DNA of 64,000 nucleotides from JBFONV01 sp040779335 (GCA_040779335.1 JBFONV010000001.1:62001-126000); one strand, 5' to 3'. Shown: positions 17,403 through 26,725, counted from the first letter of the stretch. Numbers and translations are program-made. The notes: generated by a model from the sequence alone, not told the origin.

Positions 17403-19823
17403 ATGAATTTATTGCGAAATGTGATTTTATTGTTGGCGTGCTGTGTTTTATCGGTACAGGCAAACACTGACTTTACTGATTTCATTAAAGATAAAACCTA
17501 CCATCAAGGGTATTTTTCTTTTTATCAAGATGACAACACCGGCAAAATCTATTTAGAAATATCTAAATTTGATCAAGATTTTATTTTTCAAAGCAGTTTA
17601 CCTCAAGGTATAGGCTCTAATGATATCGGTTTAGATAGAGGCCAACTTGGTGATACTCGATTGGTGAGATTTGAACGTGTCGGGGAAAAAGTCTTCTTAC
17701 GTCAACTTAATAGTTATTATCGTGCTGACTCTGATAATCCGTTGGAAAAGCAGGCGATAGACGAAGCATTTGCTAGTTCTATTATTTGGGGTTTTAAAGT
17801 TGCCAGTATTAGTAGCGATAAGCAAAAGGTACTGATTGATTATACGCCTTTTTTACTCTCAGATATTCATAACATTTCGGATAGACTTAAAACGGCTAAA
17901 CAAGGTAGTTTTAAAGTCGATGAAAGCCGCAGTGGCATTTTTGCTAAGCGAACTAAGGCTTTTCCTGCAAATACCGAATTAGAAGCGACGGTTACCTTTA
18001 AAGGTTCGGGCGCGGGAGATTATTTAAAGTCAGTGACTCCTGAGCACAGTGCTATTACCGTTAATTTACATCACTCATTGATCGAATTACCCGATGATAA
18101 ATATACGCCGAGACAATTTCATCCCAATAGTGGTTTTTGGTCGGTAGCGTATGCCGATTATGCTAGCGCGATAGATGAACCTATTGTTAAACGCGCCATT
18201 CCTCGTCACCGTTTAGCCAAAAAAGATAAAAACGCATCGAGTAGTGAAGCAGTTGAACCGATTGTTTATTATTTGGATGCTGGTGTGCCAGAGCCTGTGC
18301 GCTCAGCTTTAATTGATGGCGCTAAGTGGTGGGATCAAGCGTTCAGTGCTATTGGATATAAAAACGCATTTCAAGTCAAAATTTTGCCAGCGGATGCAGA
18401 CCCCATGGACGTTAGATACAATGTCATTCAATGGGTTCATCGAGCGACAAGAGGTTGGTCATATGGTTCATCTGTAATTGATCCCCGCACAGGCGAAATA
18501 ATTAAAGGGCATGTCACTTTAGGGTCCCTGCGTGTTAGACAAGATTACCTAATTGCCTTAGGCCTTACTTCGCCATTTACGCAACCAAATACCGATACTA
18601 ACTCAATGAAAGAAATGGCATTGGCACGTATTCGTCAATTATCCGCGCATGAAGTCGGTCATACCTTGGGTATCGCTCATAACTTTGCGGCGAGTGTGAA
18701 CGATCGTGCATCGGTAATGGATTATCCGCATCCTTTTGTGCAATTGGGTGATGGTCATATTGATTTATCGCAGGCCTATGCAACAGATATTGGCGATTGG
18801 GATAAATTTGTCATCGCTTATGGGTATAGTGATCTAGACGCGAACAAAGAAACCAATGTATTAGCGGAGCTTATCGCCGATAGCAAAGCTAAAGGGTTGG
18901 CATATATTTCTGATCCCGATGCTCGTAGTAAGTCAAGCCCGCATGCTAGCGCGCATTTATGGGATAATGGCGCAGATCCCGTGGCTGAATTGACAAGGGT
19001 GTTAGAAGTAAGAGCACATGCATTAGCCAACATTGGTACGAATTCAATTCCTGCAGGAACGCCTTTATCTGAAATAGAACAAGTACTTGTGCCAATATAT
19101 AATTTCCATCGCTATCAAGTTGATGCCGTCGCTAAGCTTGTTGCTGGCTTGCAGTATTCATATGAAGTAAAAAGCGCTGAAGAGTCTGTTGGCGTGTCAA
19201 ATGTCAGTGGAAAAGTACAAACACAAGCGATATCAGCCTTGATTTCAACATTAAAGCCATCGGTATTAACCTTACCTGAAAGTCTCATTAAGTTGATCCC
19301 GCCTAAAGCGTATGGGTATTCAAGAGATCGCGAGAGTTTTAAGTCAAATACTGGCATCGCCTTTGACCCAATCAGCGCCGCTGATGCTAGCATCAATAAC
19401 ACTTTAAACTTGTTGCTTACCCCTGAGCGACTAGCACGTTTAGAACAGCACGCTGCCTTAGATGATAGCGCGCCTGATACAGGTAAGTTATTGTCTGCGT
19501 TATTAGATAATACCTTGTATCAAAAAAGTACTGATGGCATGAAATTACTGATCCAGCAACGAGCTAATCAACAAGTAGTGGATCATTTATTAGCTTTGTG
19601 GCATCAAGACAAATTGGTGACAGAAGTACGTGCGCAGGTATATTCTGCGTTACAAACATTAGCTAAATGGTTAGATGACAATAAAGATAACCGTCGTAAA
19701 TATAAGGGATTAACAGCTCAGTTTGAAATGCTTGCCCAGCAAATTAGCTTTAGTTTTAACCACAGTAAACCGAGCACACCGGCAAGTAAAATTAGTTTGC
19801 CACCAGGTTCACCTATCGGTTAA
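17403..19823 (+). CDS. Exported zinc-dependent metalloprotease (DUF5117/DUF4953-like)
   Basis: An 806-residue protein with an N-terminal signal peptide (about 1-20, 'VILLLACCVLSVQA'). The extended zinc motif HExxHxxGxxH is present as 'HEVGHTLGIAH' at 416-426, followed by 'VMDYPHP' near 439, which resembles a Met-turn. Flanking regions match the large DUF5117/DUF4953 family of secreted zinc proteases in Bacteroidetes and marine gammaproteobacteria. The C-terminal 250 residues appear helical. Start ATG 17403 follows a weak AGGGA site. It is divergent from fbp, and its substrate is unknown. Confidence 0.85.
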   Translation: MNLLRNVILLLACCVLSVQANTDFTDFIKDKTYHQGYFSFYQDDNTGKIYLEISKFDQDFIFQSSLPQGIGSNDIGLDRGQLGDTRLVRFERVGEKVFLRQLNSYYRADSDNPLEKQAIDEAFASSIIWGFKVASISSDKQKVLIDYTPFLLSDIHNISDRLKTAKQGSFKVDESRSGIFAKRTKAFPANTELEATVTFKGSGAGDYLKSVTPEHSAITVNLHHSLIELPDDKYTPRQFHPNSGFWSVAYADYASAIDEPIVKRAIPRHRLAKKDKNASSSEAVEPIVYYLDAGVPEPVRSALIDGAKWWDQAFSAIGYKNAFQVKILPADADPMDVRYNVIQWVHRATRGWSYGSSVIDPRTGEIIKGHVTLGSLRVRQDYLIALGLTSPFTQPNTDTNSMKEMALARIRQLSAHEVGHTLGIAHNFAASVNDRASVMDYPHPFVQLGDGHIDLSQAYATDIGDWDKFVIAYGYSDLDANKETNVLAELIADSKAKGLAYISDPDARSKSSPHASAHLWDNGADPVAELTRVLEVRAHALANIGTNSIPAGTPLSEIEQVLVPIYNFHRYQVDAVAKLVAGLQYSYEVKSAEESVGVSNVSGKVQTQAISALISTLKPSVLTLPESLIKLIPPKAYGYSRDRESFKSNTGIAFDPISAADASINNTLNLLLTPERLARLEQHAALDDSAPDTGKLLSALLDNTLYQKSTDGMKLLIQQRANQQVVDHLLALWHQDKLVTEVRAQVYSALQTLAKWLDDNKDNRRKYKGLTAQFEMLAQQISFSFNHSKPSTPASKISLPPGSPIG

Positions 19824-19853
19824 TTAGTGCACTTTTATAATACAGTAATGAAA

Positions 19854-19889
19854 TGAAAAAACGGCATGAGGGAAGGAGCCCCATGCCGT
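19854..19889 (-). terminator. Terminator for the minus-strand DMT exporter
   Basis: ACGGCATG (19861-19868) and CATGCCGT (19882-19889) form a stem with a run of As on its left, which reads as a T-run on the minus strand, 55 bp past the exporter's stop. Confidence 0.75.
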
Positions 19890-19943
19890 GTGCAATATGC
19901 ACGAAGGTGATGAAATTCGCAGATTTGTGCGAATTCTTATTGA

Positions 19944-20870
19944 TTAAATGGCTTTTGCAACGTCATTTTCAGCAAGAAGATTATTGGTTTTAGCTGCCTT
20001 GCTAGGACGCGATAACACCACTAAATTCCCCAATACCATGCAACTGCAACCAATGACCGTATAGATGTTCCAGACAAAACCTTCGATAAAGGTTGAAATA
20101 ATAACGGCAATAGCTGGAAACATAATGGAAGAATAGGACGCTTTATGTGCGCCAATTTTACTCAATAAACTTAAATAGCAGCCAAACGCAATAACTGAAC
20201 CAAATAATGATAAATAGATTAAGGAACTGACGTAAGAAAACGTCCATGAAAAGGTAAACGTTTCGCCTTGCAATACCGTCATTATCGCCATTAAAATACT
20301 GCCGTAAGTCATCCCCCAAGCATTAGATTGTATGATAGGTAACTGCTTCTTTTGGTTACCAATGGAAATCATATTGCCAGTTGAAGCGAACAAGGTACCG
20401 ATCAAACATAACGACAGCCCAATTAAGGTTTCTTTACCGTAATCAATGTCATTAATTTGTGGCCAAAATAGCGTCAAGATACCGATTAACCCTAGCGCGC
20501 CGCCATAGTATACTTGCGGGCTTATGGTGGTTTTAAACCAAATACGCGTATTAATAATGTTTACGAGCATTAAGGTCGAAAAAGCAATGCTCGTTAAAGC
20601 TGAATTAATATGTTGCTGCCCTAAATATAAAAAGTAGTAGTTGCAACCAAATAGTGTTGCTCCAAAAGCGATAAAGCTTAAGTGCTGTTTACCATTAAAC
20701 GACAAAGGAAGTTTTTTGTAATGGCAATATGCCATAAGGATCATCGCGGCCAATCCAAATCGATACACAAGCGAAGCTTCAGGTGCAACATCGCCTAATT
20801 GGTAATTAATCGCGATCCAAGTGGATCCCCAGATTAAAACGGTGATCACATATAATAATGTATTGTTCAT
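19944..20870 (-). CDS. EamA/DMT-family exporter
   Basis: A 308-residue integral membrane protein with about ten transmembrane helices in two EamA repeats. The 'VLIWGSTWIAINYQLGDVAP' start is characteristic of the drug/metabolite transporter superfamily. It is divergent from the MocR-type regulator at 21039 across a 168 bp region rich in repeats, the classic arrangement of a MocR regulator and its target gene. Such exporters commonly move amino acids or amino-acid-like metabolites. The substrate here is not known. Confidence 0.87.
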   Translation of the reverse strand: MNNTLLYVITVLIWGSTWIAINYQLGDVAPEASLVYRFGLAAMILMAYCHYKKLPLSFNGKQHLSFIAFGATLFGCNYYFLYLGQQHINSALTSIAFSTLMLVNIINTRIWFKTTISPQVYYGGALGLIGILTLFWPQINDIDYGKETLIGLSLCLIGTLFASTGNMISIGNQKKQLPIIQSNAWGMTYGSILMAIMTVLQGETFTFSWTFSYVSSLIYLSLFGSVIAFGCYLSLLSKIGAHKASYSSIMFPAIAVIISTFIEGFVWNIYTVIGCSCMVLGNLVVLSRPSKAAKTNNLLAENDVAKAI

Positions 20871-20915
20871 TCACTTTTCCCAATTAATCTATGATGGAGA
20901 GCGGCACTCAATATG

Positions 20916-20933
20916 TGCAACGATCAAGTTGCA
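20916..20933. promoter_or_regulatory. Inverted repeat TGCAAC-N6-GTTGCA between exporter and MocR gene
   Basis: A perfect 6 bp inverted repeat with a 6 bp spacer, 46 bp upstream of the exporter start codon. This is a plausible operator position for the divergent exporter gene. Confidence 0.4.
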
Positions 20934-20999
20934 TTGTCGCCAGTGATATCAGCTATACCTCTAGCAACAGATAGACAGTTTATAGAACTTCTGATTTAA

Positions 21000-21035
21000 T
21001 AACATATACAAAAAATTAAAAATGTAACCTATACA
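21000..21035. promoter_or_regulatory. Direct repeats TAACATATACA / TAACCTATACA before mocR-type gene
   Basis: Two 11 bp direct repeats (21000-21010 and 21025-21035) match at ten positions and are 25 bp apart, ending 3 bp before the regulator's ATG. MocR-family regulators such as GabR are known to bind direct repeats in the promoter shared with their own gene. A partial third copy, CTATAC, is at 20953. Confidence 0.5.
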
Positions 21036-21038
21036 GTT

Positions 21039-22484
21039 ATGCGTTTATTAGATAAATCTGCGCCTGAGTTTCTCTATCAGCAAGTCATAGACTTTGTTGA
21101 GCGCCAAAGTATGTCAGGTATATTACGCCCAGGTGATAAGCTCCCCAGCTTACGCAAATTAAGCCAGCAATTTGAAATAAGTGTCCCGACGGTAAAGCAA
21201 GCGTACGTAGAGCTAGAACGACAGGGGAAAGTTTGTGCGCGTCCTCAATCGGGTTATTACCTAAAGGCGCAACAAGCCAGAACATTACAACCAATGCCTA
21301 ACAAGTGGTTACGCTGTGCGCCTGTTGAGGTTAACTGTCGCAGCTTAATTGAGCAGGTTCATGAAGCGATTCATATTCCTAATACCGTGGCATTAGGAAT
21401 TTCAAATCCTGTACACACTCATCCACCCGATAAAACCTTAGCGCGGCTTATGCGCTCAGTGATCAGTAAGGTTGCTGAGAAGGCGGTTAGTTATGGACCT
21501 GTTAATGGCGATCCAAAATTACGAATGCAATTAGCCTTTCGTTATCAAGAACAAGGGGTCGATATCAGTCCAAACGAAATTGTTATTAGTAATGGTGCCC
21601 AAGAAGCGTTGTCAATTGCATTGCAATGCGTCGCCTCGAAAGGTGATGTTATTGCAGTTGAATCACCTTGTTTTTTTGGCATGATAGAATTGATAGAAAG
21701 CCTAGGTATGAAAGCGTTAGAAGTATATACCTGCACGGAAGACGGGGTATCGATAAACGAACTAGAAAAAGTTATCCAACAACATCCAGTAAAGGCTTGC
21801 TTATTTTCGACGGCGATAAATAATCCGCTTGGCTCTATGATGAGTGATTGCCAGCGTTATTCGTTGGTTAAGTTATTGGAAAGCTATAATATTCCACTGA
21901 TTGAAGATGACGTATACAGTGAACTCTATTTTAGTGAAAATAAGCCCAAACCCGCCCAGTTATATTCCGAGAAAGGGCTAGTGCTAACCTGTTCTTCTTT
22001 TTCAAAAACCGCAGCGCCAGGATACAGAATAGGGTGGTTATTACCTGGAAAGTTTGAGGAAAAAGCCAAGCAAATAAAAAGGGCCCAGTCTTGTTCAACG
22101 TCTATGTTACAGCAGTGGACCTTAACAGAATATTTAATGAGTGGTGAATATGATCGTCACCTTGCGGTGCTGCGCAAAAAGTTGGTGTACAACTGTGAGC
22201 GTATGCGAGCGCTAATCGCGGATAATTTTCCTAATGAAGTATGTATTTCAAGACCTCAAGGTGGAAGTGTCTTATGGATAAGGTGCCGCTCGCATGTTCA
22301 CACCAGTCAACTGTTTAAACCTGCCATTTCCAAAGGTGTGAGCTTTGCCCCGGGAGAAATTTTTTCTCCTTCGGGTAAATATCATAACTATATGCGGATA
22401 AGTTTTGGTGTGCAGTGGTGTGATGATATTGAGCAAGCCATTAAAATACTGGCGCAATTGGTTAGGGAATACCGTGAAGATTAA
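21039..22484 (+). CDS. MocR-family (GntR HTH plus aminotransferase) transcriptional regulator
   Basis: A 481-residue regulator with an N-terminal GntR winged helix (about 10-78, 'GDKLPSLRKLSQQFEISVPT') fused to a fold-type I aminotransferase domain. The PLP-binding lysine is in 'SSFSKTAAPGYRIGW' near residue 323, and 'AINNPLGSMM' and 'EDDVYSELYF' are further PLP-site motifs. It is divergent from a DMT exporter and followed after 42 bp by a Bcr-type exporter and then elbB, so it probably controls one or both exporters. The effector is unknown. Confidence 0.92.
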   Translation: MRLLDKSAPEFLYQQVIDFVERQSMSGILRPGDKLPSLRKLSQQFEISVPTVKQAYVELERQGKVCARPQSGYYLKAQQARTLQPMPNKWLRCAPVEVNCRSLIEQVHEAIHIPNTVALGISNPVHTHPPDKTLARLMRSVISKVAEKAVSYGPVNGDPKLRMQLAFRYQEQGVDISPNEIVISNGAQEALSIALQCVASKGDVIAVESPCFFGMIELIESLGMKALEVYTCTEDGVSINELEKVIQQHPVKACLFSTAINNPLGSMMSDCQRYSLVKLLESYNIPLIEDDVYSELYFSENKPKPAQLYSEKGLVLTCSSFSKTAAPGYRIGWLLPGKFEEKAKQIKRAQSCSTSMLQQWTLTEYLMSGEYDRHLAVLRKKLVYNCERMRALIADNFPNEVCISRPQGGSVLWIRCRSHVHTSQLFKPAISKGVSFAPGEIFSPSGKYHNYMRISFGVQWCDDIEQAIKILAQLVREYRED

Positions 22485-22526
22485 ACACGCTAACTATTGT
22501 TGCACCAAGTTCAGGAGGGCGAGGTT

Positions 22527-23720
22527 TTGACGTCTAGGTCATCAACTTTGCCAAGTTCAACAATTTCGCTTAAATTACTGCTTCCCTTGTTGGCGGCGAT
22601 CATTGCTATGTCGCCTTTAGCCATAGATATGTATTTGCCCGCAATGCCAGTGATCTCTCTGGCATTAGACTCCAACATTGCCGTAGTACAAAATACCCTT
22701 AGTGTTTATTTGTTTGGCTATGCGGTAGGGTTATTGATTTTTGGACCGTTAGCGGATAAACACAGTCGGCGGTTGCTGGTCATGCTGGGGGTTGGTGGTT
22801 TTACATTGACAACCTTAATGCTGCCTTGGTGCCAATCGATAGAACAGTTTTTTACCTTACGTTTTTTTCAGGCGATGATCAGCAGTGCCGCAACGGTGGT
22901 AGTGCCAGGCACTATTCGTGAATATTACGGTGATAATAGTGCTAAAGGCTTCTCTTATGTCAGCATGATCATGATGCTTGCTCCTATGATCGCGCCATCA
23001 ATTGGCAGTGCACTGTTGGTGATGCATAGCTGGCAACTCATTTTTTACGTACTGGCAATATATAGTTTTATTGTCTTTTTGTTGAGTTACAAATATTTAC
23101 CTGAAGTAAGGCGCACGACGAATCACAAAAAAATGAGTGCGTTTCAGCGTTATAAAATTGTCCTTGCTAATCATAAAGCCAGAGCTGATTTGCTTTCGAT
23201 TATGATGATTTCTCTCGCCTTTTTTGGCTATATCACTGCGATCCCTTTTATTTATTTAACGGTATTTAAAACCAGTGAATTTACGTTCAGTATTTTATTT
23301 GCTGCGAATGTTTTAGCGTTAATGACGGCGCATTTTATTAATACTCGTTTAGTGGTGCGCAAAGGCTCTCGCACAATGTTAATCAGTGGTTTAGTGGTGG
23401 CGACAATAGCGTCTAGCGGATTAATGCTTGTGAGTTATTGGCAATTACCTATTCAATATACAGTGGTGACGCTGTTACCTTTGATGGGGAGCTTCTCAAT
23501 GATCGCCGTTAATGCAGAGGCCTTGTTAATGAAAGCTTTTGCTGAAAATGCGGGTACTGCTACCGCTGTTATTGGCACACTGAGATTTGGCATCGGCGCA
23601 TTGGCTGGACCAATCTTAACGGCTTTTTATGATGGTAGTGCCTTTCCCTTTGCATTGTTGTTGTGGAGTTCAGTGATGCTGGTTCTTTTACTGCAATGCT
23701 TTCGTCAGCTAAAATACTAG
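22527..23720 (+). CDS. Bcr/CflA-type MFS drug exporter
   Basis: A 397-residue, twelve-helix MFS protein. 'SPLAIDMYLPAMPVI' in the first helix and 'GPLADKHSRRLLVMLG' in loop 2-3 are typical of the Bcr/CflA (14-TMS-like DHA1) exporters. TTG 22527 is chosen as start because AGGAGG lies eight bases before it. A TTG 30 bases upstream lacks a site. It lies 42 bp after the MocR regulator and about 40 bp before elbB on the same strand, so one operon is likely. Substrate unknown. Confidence 0.87.
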   Translation: MTSRSSTLPSSTISLKLLLPLLAAIIAMSPLAIDMYLPAMPVISLALDSNIAVVQNTLSVYLFGYAVGLLIFGPLADKHSRRLLVMLGVGGFTLTTLMLPWCQSIEQFFTLRFFQAMISSAATVVVPGTIREYYGDNSAKGFSYVSMIMMLAPMIAPSIGSALLVMHSWQLIFYVLAIYSFIVFLLSYKYLPEVRRTTNHKKMSAFQRYKIVLANHKARADLLSIMMISLAFFGYITAIPFIYLTVFKTSEFTFSILFAANVLALMTAHFINTRLVVRKGSRTMLISGLVVATIASSGLMLVSYWQLPIQYTVVTLLPLMGSFSMIAVNAEALLMKAFAENAGTATAVIGTLRFGIGALAGPILTAFYDGSAFPFALLLWSSVMLVLLLQCFRQLKY

Positions 23721-23762
23721 TGATTGTTGTTCTCAAAGACATTTAATTAAAGGAGACATATG

Positions 23763-24416
23763 ATGAAAAAAGTGGCAGTAATTCTAAGTGGCTGTGGCGT
23801 CTATGATGGCAGCGAAATTTATGAAACTGTCTTGACGTTGTTAGCAATAGAGCAAAACAATGCCCACTACCGTTGTTTTGCCCCTAATATTACGCAACAT
23901 CATGTTGTGAATCATCTTACCGGAGAGGTTGATGATAGCGACCAGCGAAATGTACTAGTCGAGTCTGCAAGACTTGCACGTGGCGATATTGAAGATATTG
24001 CAGAATTACGGGTAAATGATTTTGATGCCTTAATATTGCCTGGAGGATTTGGCGCAGCGAAAAACCTATCAGATTTTGCAATAAAGGGAGCAGATTGCCA
24101 AGTTAATGCACAAGTCAAAGCCGTGTGTCAGGGATTTTCTGAGCAAAACAAACCGGCAGGCTATATCTGTATTGCGCCAGCAATGCTACCAATAATATAC
24201 GGTGGCGGTGTTAGTGGTACGGTTGGCCGTAGCTCTTCAACGTCAGATATGATAGTGACTATGGGATTGAATCATTGTGATTGTGAGGTCAACGATATTG
24301 TCGTGGATGTTGCCAACAAGGTGGTATCGACACCAGCTTATATGTTGGCTACCACTATAAGTGAAGCGGCGTCGGGTATTAATAAGCTGGTTAAAAAGGT
24401 GATAGAGTTAGCTTAA
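23763..24416 (+). CDS. elbB: ElbB-type DJ-1/PfpI glyoxalase-like protein
   Basis: A 217-residue class I glutamine-amidotransferase-like protein. It matches E. coli ElbB closely through 'VILSGCGVYDGSEI', 'FAPN', 'LPGGFGAAKNLSDFA' and 'IAPAMLP'. ElbB has been tied to isoprenoid biosynthesis and reported as a glyoxalase of the DJ-1 family. Its physiological role is unsettled. Two ATGs are in tandem. The second (23763) is preferred because AGGAG is then seven bases away and the protein begins MKK as in E. coli. Confidence 0.92.
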   Translation: MKKVAVILSGCGVYDGSEIYETVLTLLAIEQNNAHYRCFAPNITQHHVVNHLTGEVDDSDQRNVLVESARLARGDIEDIAELRVNDFDALILPGGFGAAKNLSDFAIKGADCQVNAQVKAVCQGFSEQNKPAGYICIAPAMLPIIYGGGVSGTVGRSSSTSDMIVTMGLNHCDCEVNDIVVDVANKVVSTPAYMLATTISEAASGINKLVKKVIELA

Positions 24417-24538
24417 CCAATTGATAGAGGTTTAGTTGGTAATTATTGATTTTTAAACGCTTTTATAAATTGATATTGTCTGGGCAGATCATGCTGTATT
24501 TAGATAAGTTCACTGCTTTTATTTTTAGAGCAGTGTTC

Positions 24539-24715
24539 TTACCTTTCGTTTTCTTTATTTGCTTGTTGTTCTTCATTCAATTTCGCTTGAGCAATGCGCC
24601 ATTTTTGCAGTTCGGCATAGTAGTGATCCCATACACATGGATTACACGCACCGCCACCACAACAATCATCATCGGCAGGGGGGATTGGTTTTTCTAACGG
24701 AGAATTGTCACTCAT
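24539..24715 (-). CDS. Small oxidoreductase-like (PF09791-type) protein, 58 aa
   Basis: A 58-residue protein on the minus strand with start at 24715 and stop at 24539-24541. It carries 'DDDCCGGGACNPCVWDHYY', the cysteine-rich signature I recognise from the oxidoreductase-like N-terminal domain family, which in bacteria occurs as tiny stand-alone proteins. A Pro-rich start and a charged, Gln/Glu-rich helical tail flank it. Clustered cysteines (four) suggest metal or cluster binding. It is convergent with elbB and lies upstream of the aroQ-accBC terminator. Upstream AAAG is only a weak ribosome site. The function is not known. Confidence 0.72.
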   Translation of the reverse strand: MSDNSPLEKPIPPADDDCCGGGACNPCVWDHYYAELQKWRIAQAKLNEEQQANKENER

Positions 24716-24869
24716 TAATCTTTAAGGCCTTTTATGAAAAATGTTAGGGTATAACATTTGGAGCTAATAATAAATCCAGCGGGACTTAATGCTAGAGTAA
24801 CATTATATTTTGAGATAAATATCAAGTGGATTTATTAATAGACAACAACAACATTTAAACTAATGACAT

Positions 24870-24898
24870 AAAAAAACCTCGTATCGACGAGGTTTTTA
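24870..24898 (-). terminator. Rho-independent terminator of aroQ-accB-accC
   Basis: AAAAACCTCGT and ACGAGGTTTTT pair over a short loop with flanking A and T runs, 14 bp past the accC stop. Confidence 0.9.
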
Positions 24899-24911
24899 TT
24901 AGCGGAAGGCT

Positions 24912-26258
24912 TTATTCACTGTCTGAGAGTTTTTTCTCGAGATAATGAATATTAGCCCCACCATTAACGAACCCCTGATCCATTAAGATATCTTTATGAA
25001 GGGCAATATTGGTTTTAATACCATCAATAACCAGTTCACTCAACGCATTGCGCATACGAGCTATCGCCACATCTCGATTATCACCCCAAGTGATTAGCTT
25101 ACCAATCATGGAGTCATAGTGTGGAGGAACTGAATAGTCAGCATAGATGTGAGAATCCCAACGTACGCCTAACCCACCAGGTGGATGGAAACGCGTAATT
25201 TTACCTGGTGAAGGAATAAAAGTACGAGGATCTTCAGCGTTTATACGACATTCTATTGAATGACCTGAAATCTTAATGTCTTCTTGTGTATAAGATAAGG
25301 GTTGACCCGCTGCGATACGCAATTGTTCTTTGATCAGATCAACACCAGTGATCATTTCAGTAACAGGATGTTCAACCTGAATACGAGTGTTCATTTCAAT
25401 GAAGTAAAACTCTCCATTTTCATATAAAAACTCAAATGTTCCTGCACCGCGATAGTTAATTTCAATACAAGCATTGCAACAACGCTCGCCAATTTTCGCA
25501 CGCATTTCAGGAGTAATACCGGGCCCTGGCGCTTCTTCAACGACTTTTTGATGACGTCGTTGCATTGAACAGTCTCGCTCGCCTAGATGAATAGCATTAC
25601 CTTGACCATCTGCGATAATTTGAATTTCAACATGACGTGGATTTTCAAGGAATTTTTCCATGTATACCATGTCATTTTTGAAAATAGTACCCGCTTCTTT
25701 CTTGGTTAATGTAATCGAATTGATTAATTCATCTTCATTGCGAACCACGCGCATACCGCGACCACCACCACCACCAGCAGCTTTTACAATGACAGGGTAA
25801 CCTATACGTTTAGCATGAGCTTTGTTCGCTTCAACATCATCGGTCAATGGGCCATCAGAGCCAGGAACACAAGGAACTCCTGCAGCTTTCATTGCGCGGA
25901 TGGCTGCAACTTTATCACCCATAATACGTATGCTTTCAGCTTTTGGGCCAATAAACGCAAAACCAGACTGTTCAACTTGCTCAGCAAAATCGGCATTTTC
26001 GGCTAAAAACCCATATCCTGGATGAATAGCGACAGCATTAGTAATTTCAGCTGCCGTAATAATAGCAGGCGCATTTAAATAGCTATCAAGTGCAGAGGCT
26101 TTACCAATGCAGATGGTTTCATCGGCTAATAATACATGCTTCAAGCTTTTGTCGGCGGTTGAATGCACAGCAACGGTTTTAATCCCCAGCTCCTTACAAG
26201 CGCGCAATATTCTCAGCGCAATTTCGCCACGGTTGGCGATAACAACTTTATCTAACAT
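24912..26258 (-). CDS. accC: Acetyl-CoA carboxylase biotin carboxylase subunit
   Basis: AccC carboxylates biotin on AccB with bicarbonate and ATP, the first half-reaction of malonyl-CoA synthesis. The 448-residue length is standard. ATP-grasp motifs are seen: 'KAAGGGGGRGMRV' near 160, 'HLGERDCSMQRRHQK' near 210, 'EEAPGP', and 'EMNTRIQVEHPVTEM' near 290. It is the third gene of aroQ-accB-accC, 23 bp after accB, and is followed by a strong terminator. Confidence 0.98.
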   Translation of the reverse strand: MLDKVVIANRGEIALRILRACKELGIKTVAVHSTADKSLKHVLLADETICIGKASALDSYLNAPAIITAAEITNAVAIHPGYGFLAENADFAEQVEQSGFAFIGPKAESIRIMGDKVAAIRAMKAAGVPCVPGSDGPLTDDVEANKAHAKRIGYPVIVKAAGGGGGRGMRVVRNEDELINSITLTKKEAGTIFKNDMVYMEKFLENPRHVEIQIIADGQGNAIHLGERDCSMQRRHQKVVEEAPGPGITPEMRAKIGERCCNACIEINYRGAGTFEFLYENGEFYFIEMNTRIQVEHPVTEMITGVDLIKEQLRIAAGQPLSYTQEDIKISGHSIECRINAEDPRTFIPSPGKITRFHPPGGLGVRWDSHIYADYSVPPHYDSMIGKLITWGDNRDVAIARMRNALSELVIDGIKTNIALHKDILMDQGFVNGGANIHYLEKKLSDSE

Positions 26259-26281
26259 AGAATTACCCTTACTGGTTGGGC

Positions 26282-26725
26282 TTATTCAATGATGAATAGC
26301 GGTTGATCAAATTCAATAGCGTCTTCATTTTGCGCCAATATTTCTTTAATCACGCCAGACTTGTCAGCTTCAATTTGATTCATCATTTTCATTGCTTCAA
26401 CAATACATAACGTATCACCAGCATTGACATGTTGACCAACTTCTACGAATGAAGGAGCATCAGGTGATGCTGCAGAATAAAAAGTACCAACCATTGGTGA
26501 ACGAACAATATGACCAGTGATTACAGGAGCTGAAGGCGTTGCTTCCGCTGCAGGTGCTGCTGCGACTGGCGCCGGCGCTGGTGCTGCTTGCATCATTGGC
26601 GCTGCCTGCATAACTGTGCCGCCACGACTAATGCGAACTGACTCTTCACCTTCAGAGATCTCGAGTTCATTGATGCCTGACTCTTCAACAAGCTCGATAA
26701 GTTTTTTAATTTTGCGAATATCCAT
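26282..26725 (-). CDS. accB: Acetyl-CoA carboxylase biotin carboxyl carrier protein
   Basis: A 147-residue carrier protein. Residues 1-35 are the N-terminal helix region ('DIRKIKKLIELVEESGINEL'), 41-67 an Ala/Pro-rich flexible linker, and 72-147 the biotinyl domain with the acceptor lysine K113 in 'EAMKMMNQ'. Expected to be biotinylated by BirA. It lies between aroQ and accC on the minus strand, the order found in E. coli relatives and in many gammaproteobacteria. Confidence 0.97.
   Translation of the reverse strand: MDIRKIKKLIELVEESGINELEISEGEESVRISRGGTVMQAAPMMQAAPAPAPVAAAPAAEATPSAPVITGHIVRSPMVGTFYSAASPDAPSFVEVGQHVNAGDTLCIVEAMKMMNQIEADKSGVIKEILAQNEDAIEFDQPLFIIE

Noticed and set aside
24446..24747. 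Plus-strand frames of 83 and 62 codons after elbB
   Set aside because: They are the complement of the cysteine-rich minus-strand gene at 24539-24715, which has a recognisable motif. Their own translations do not.
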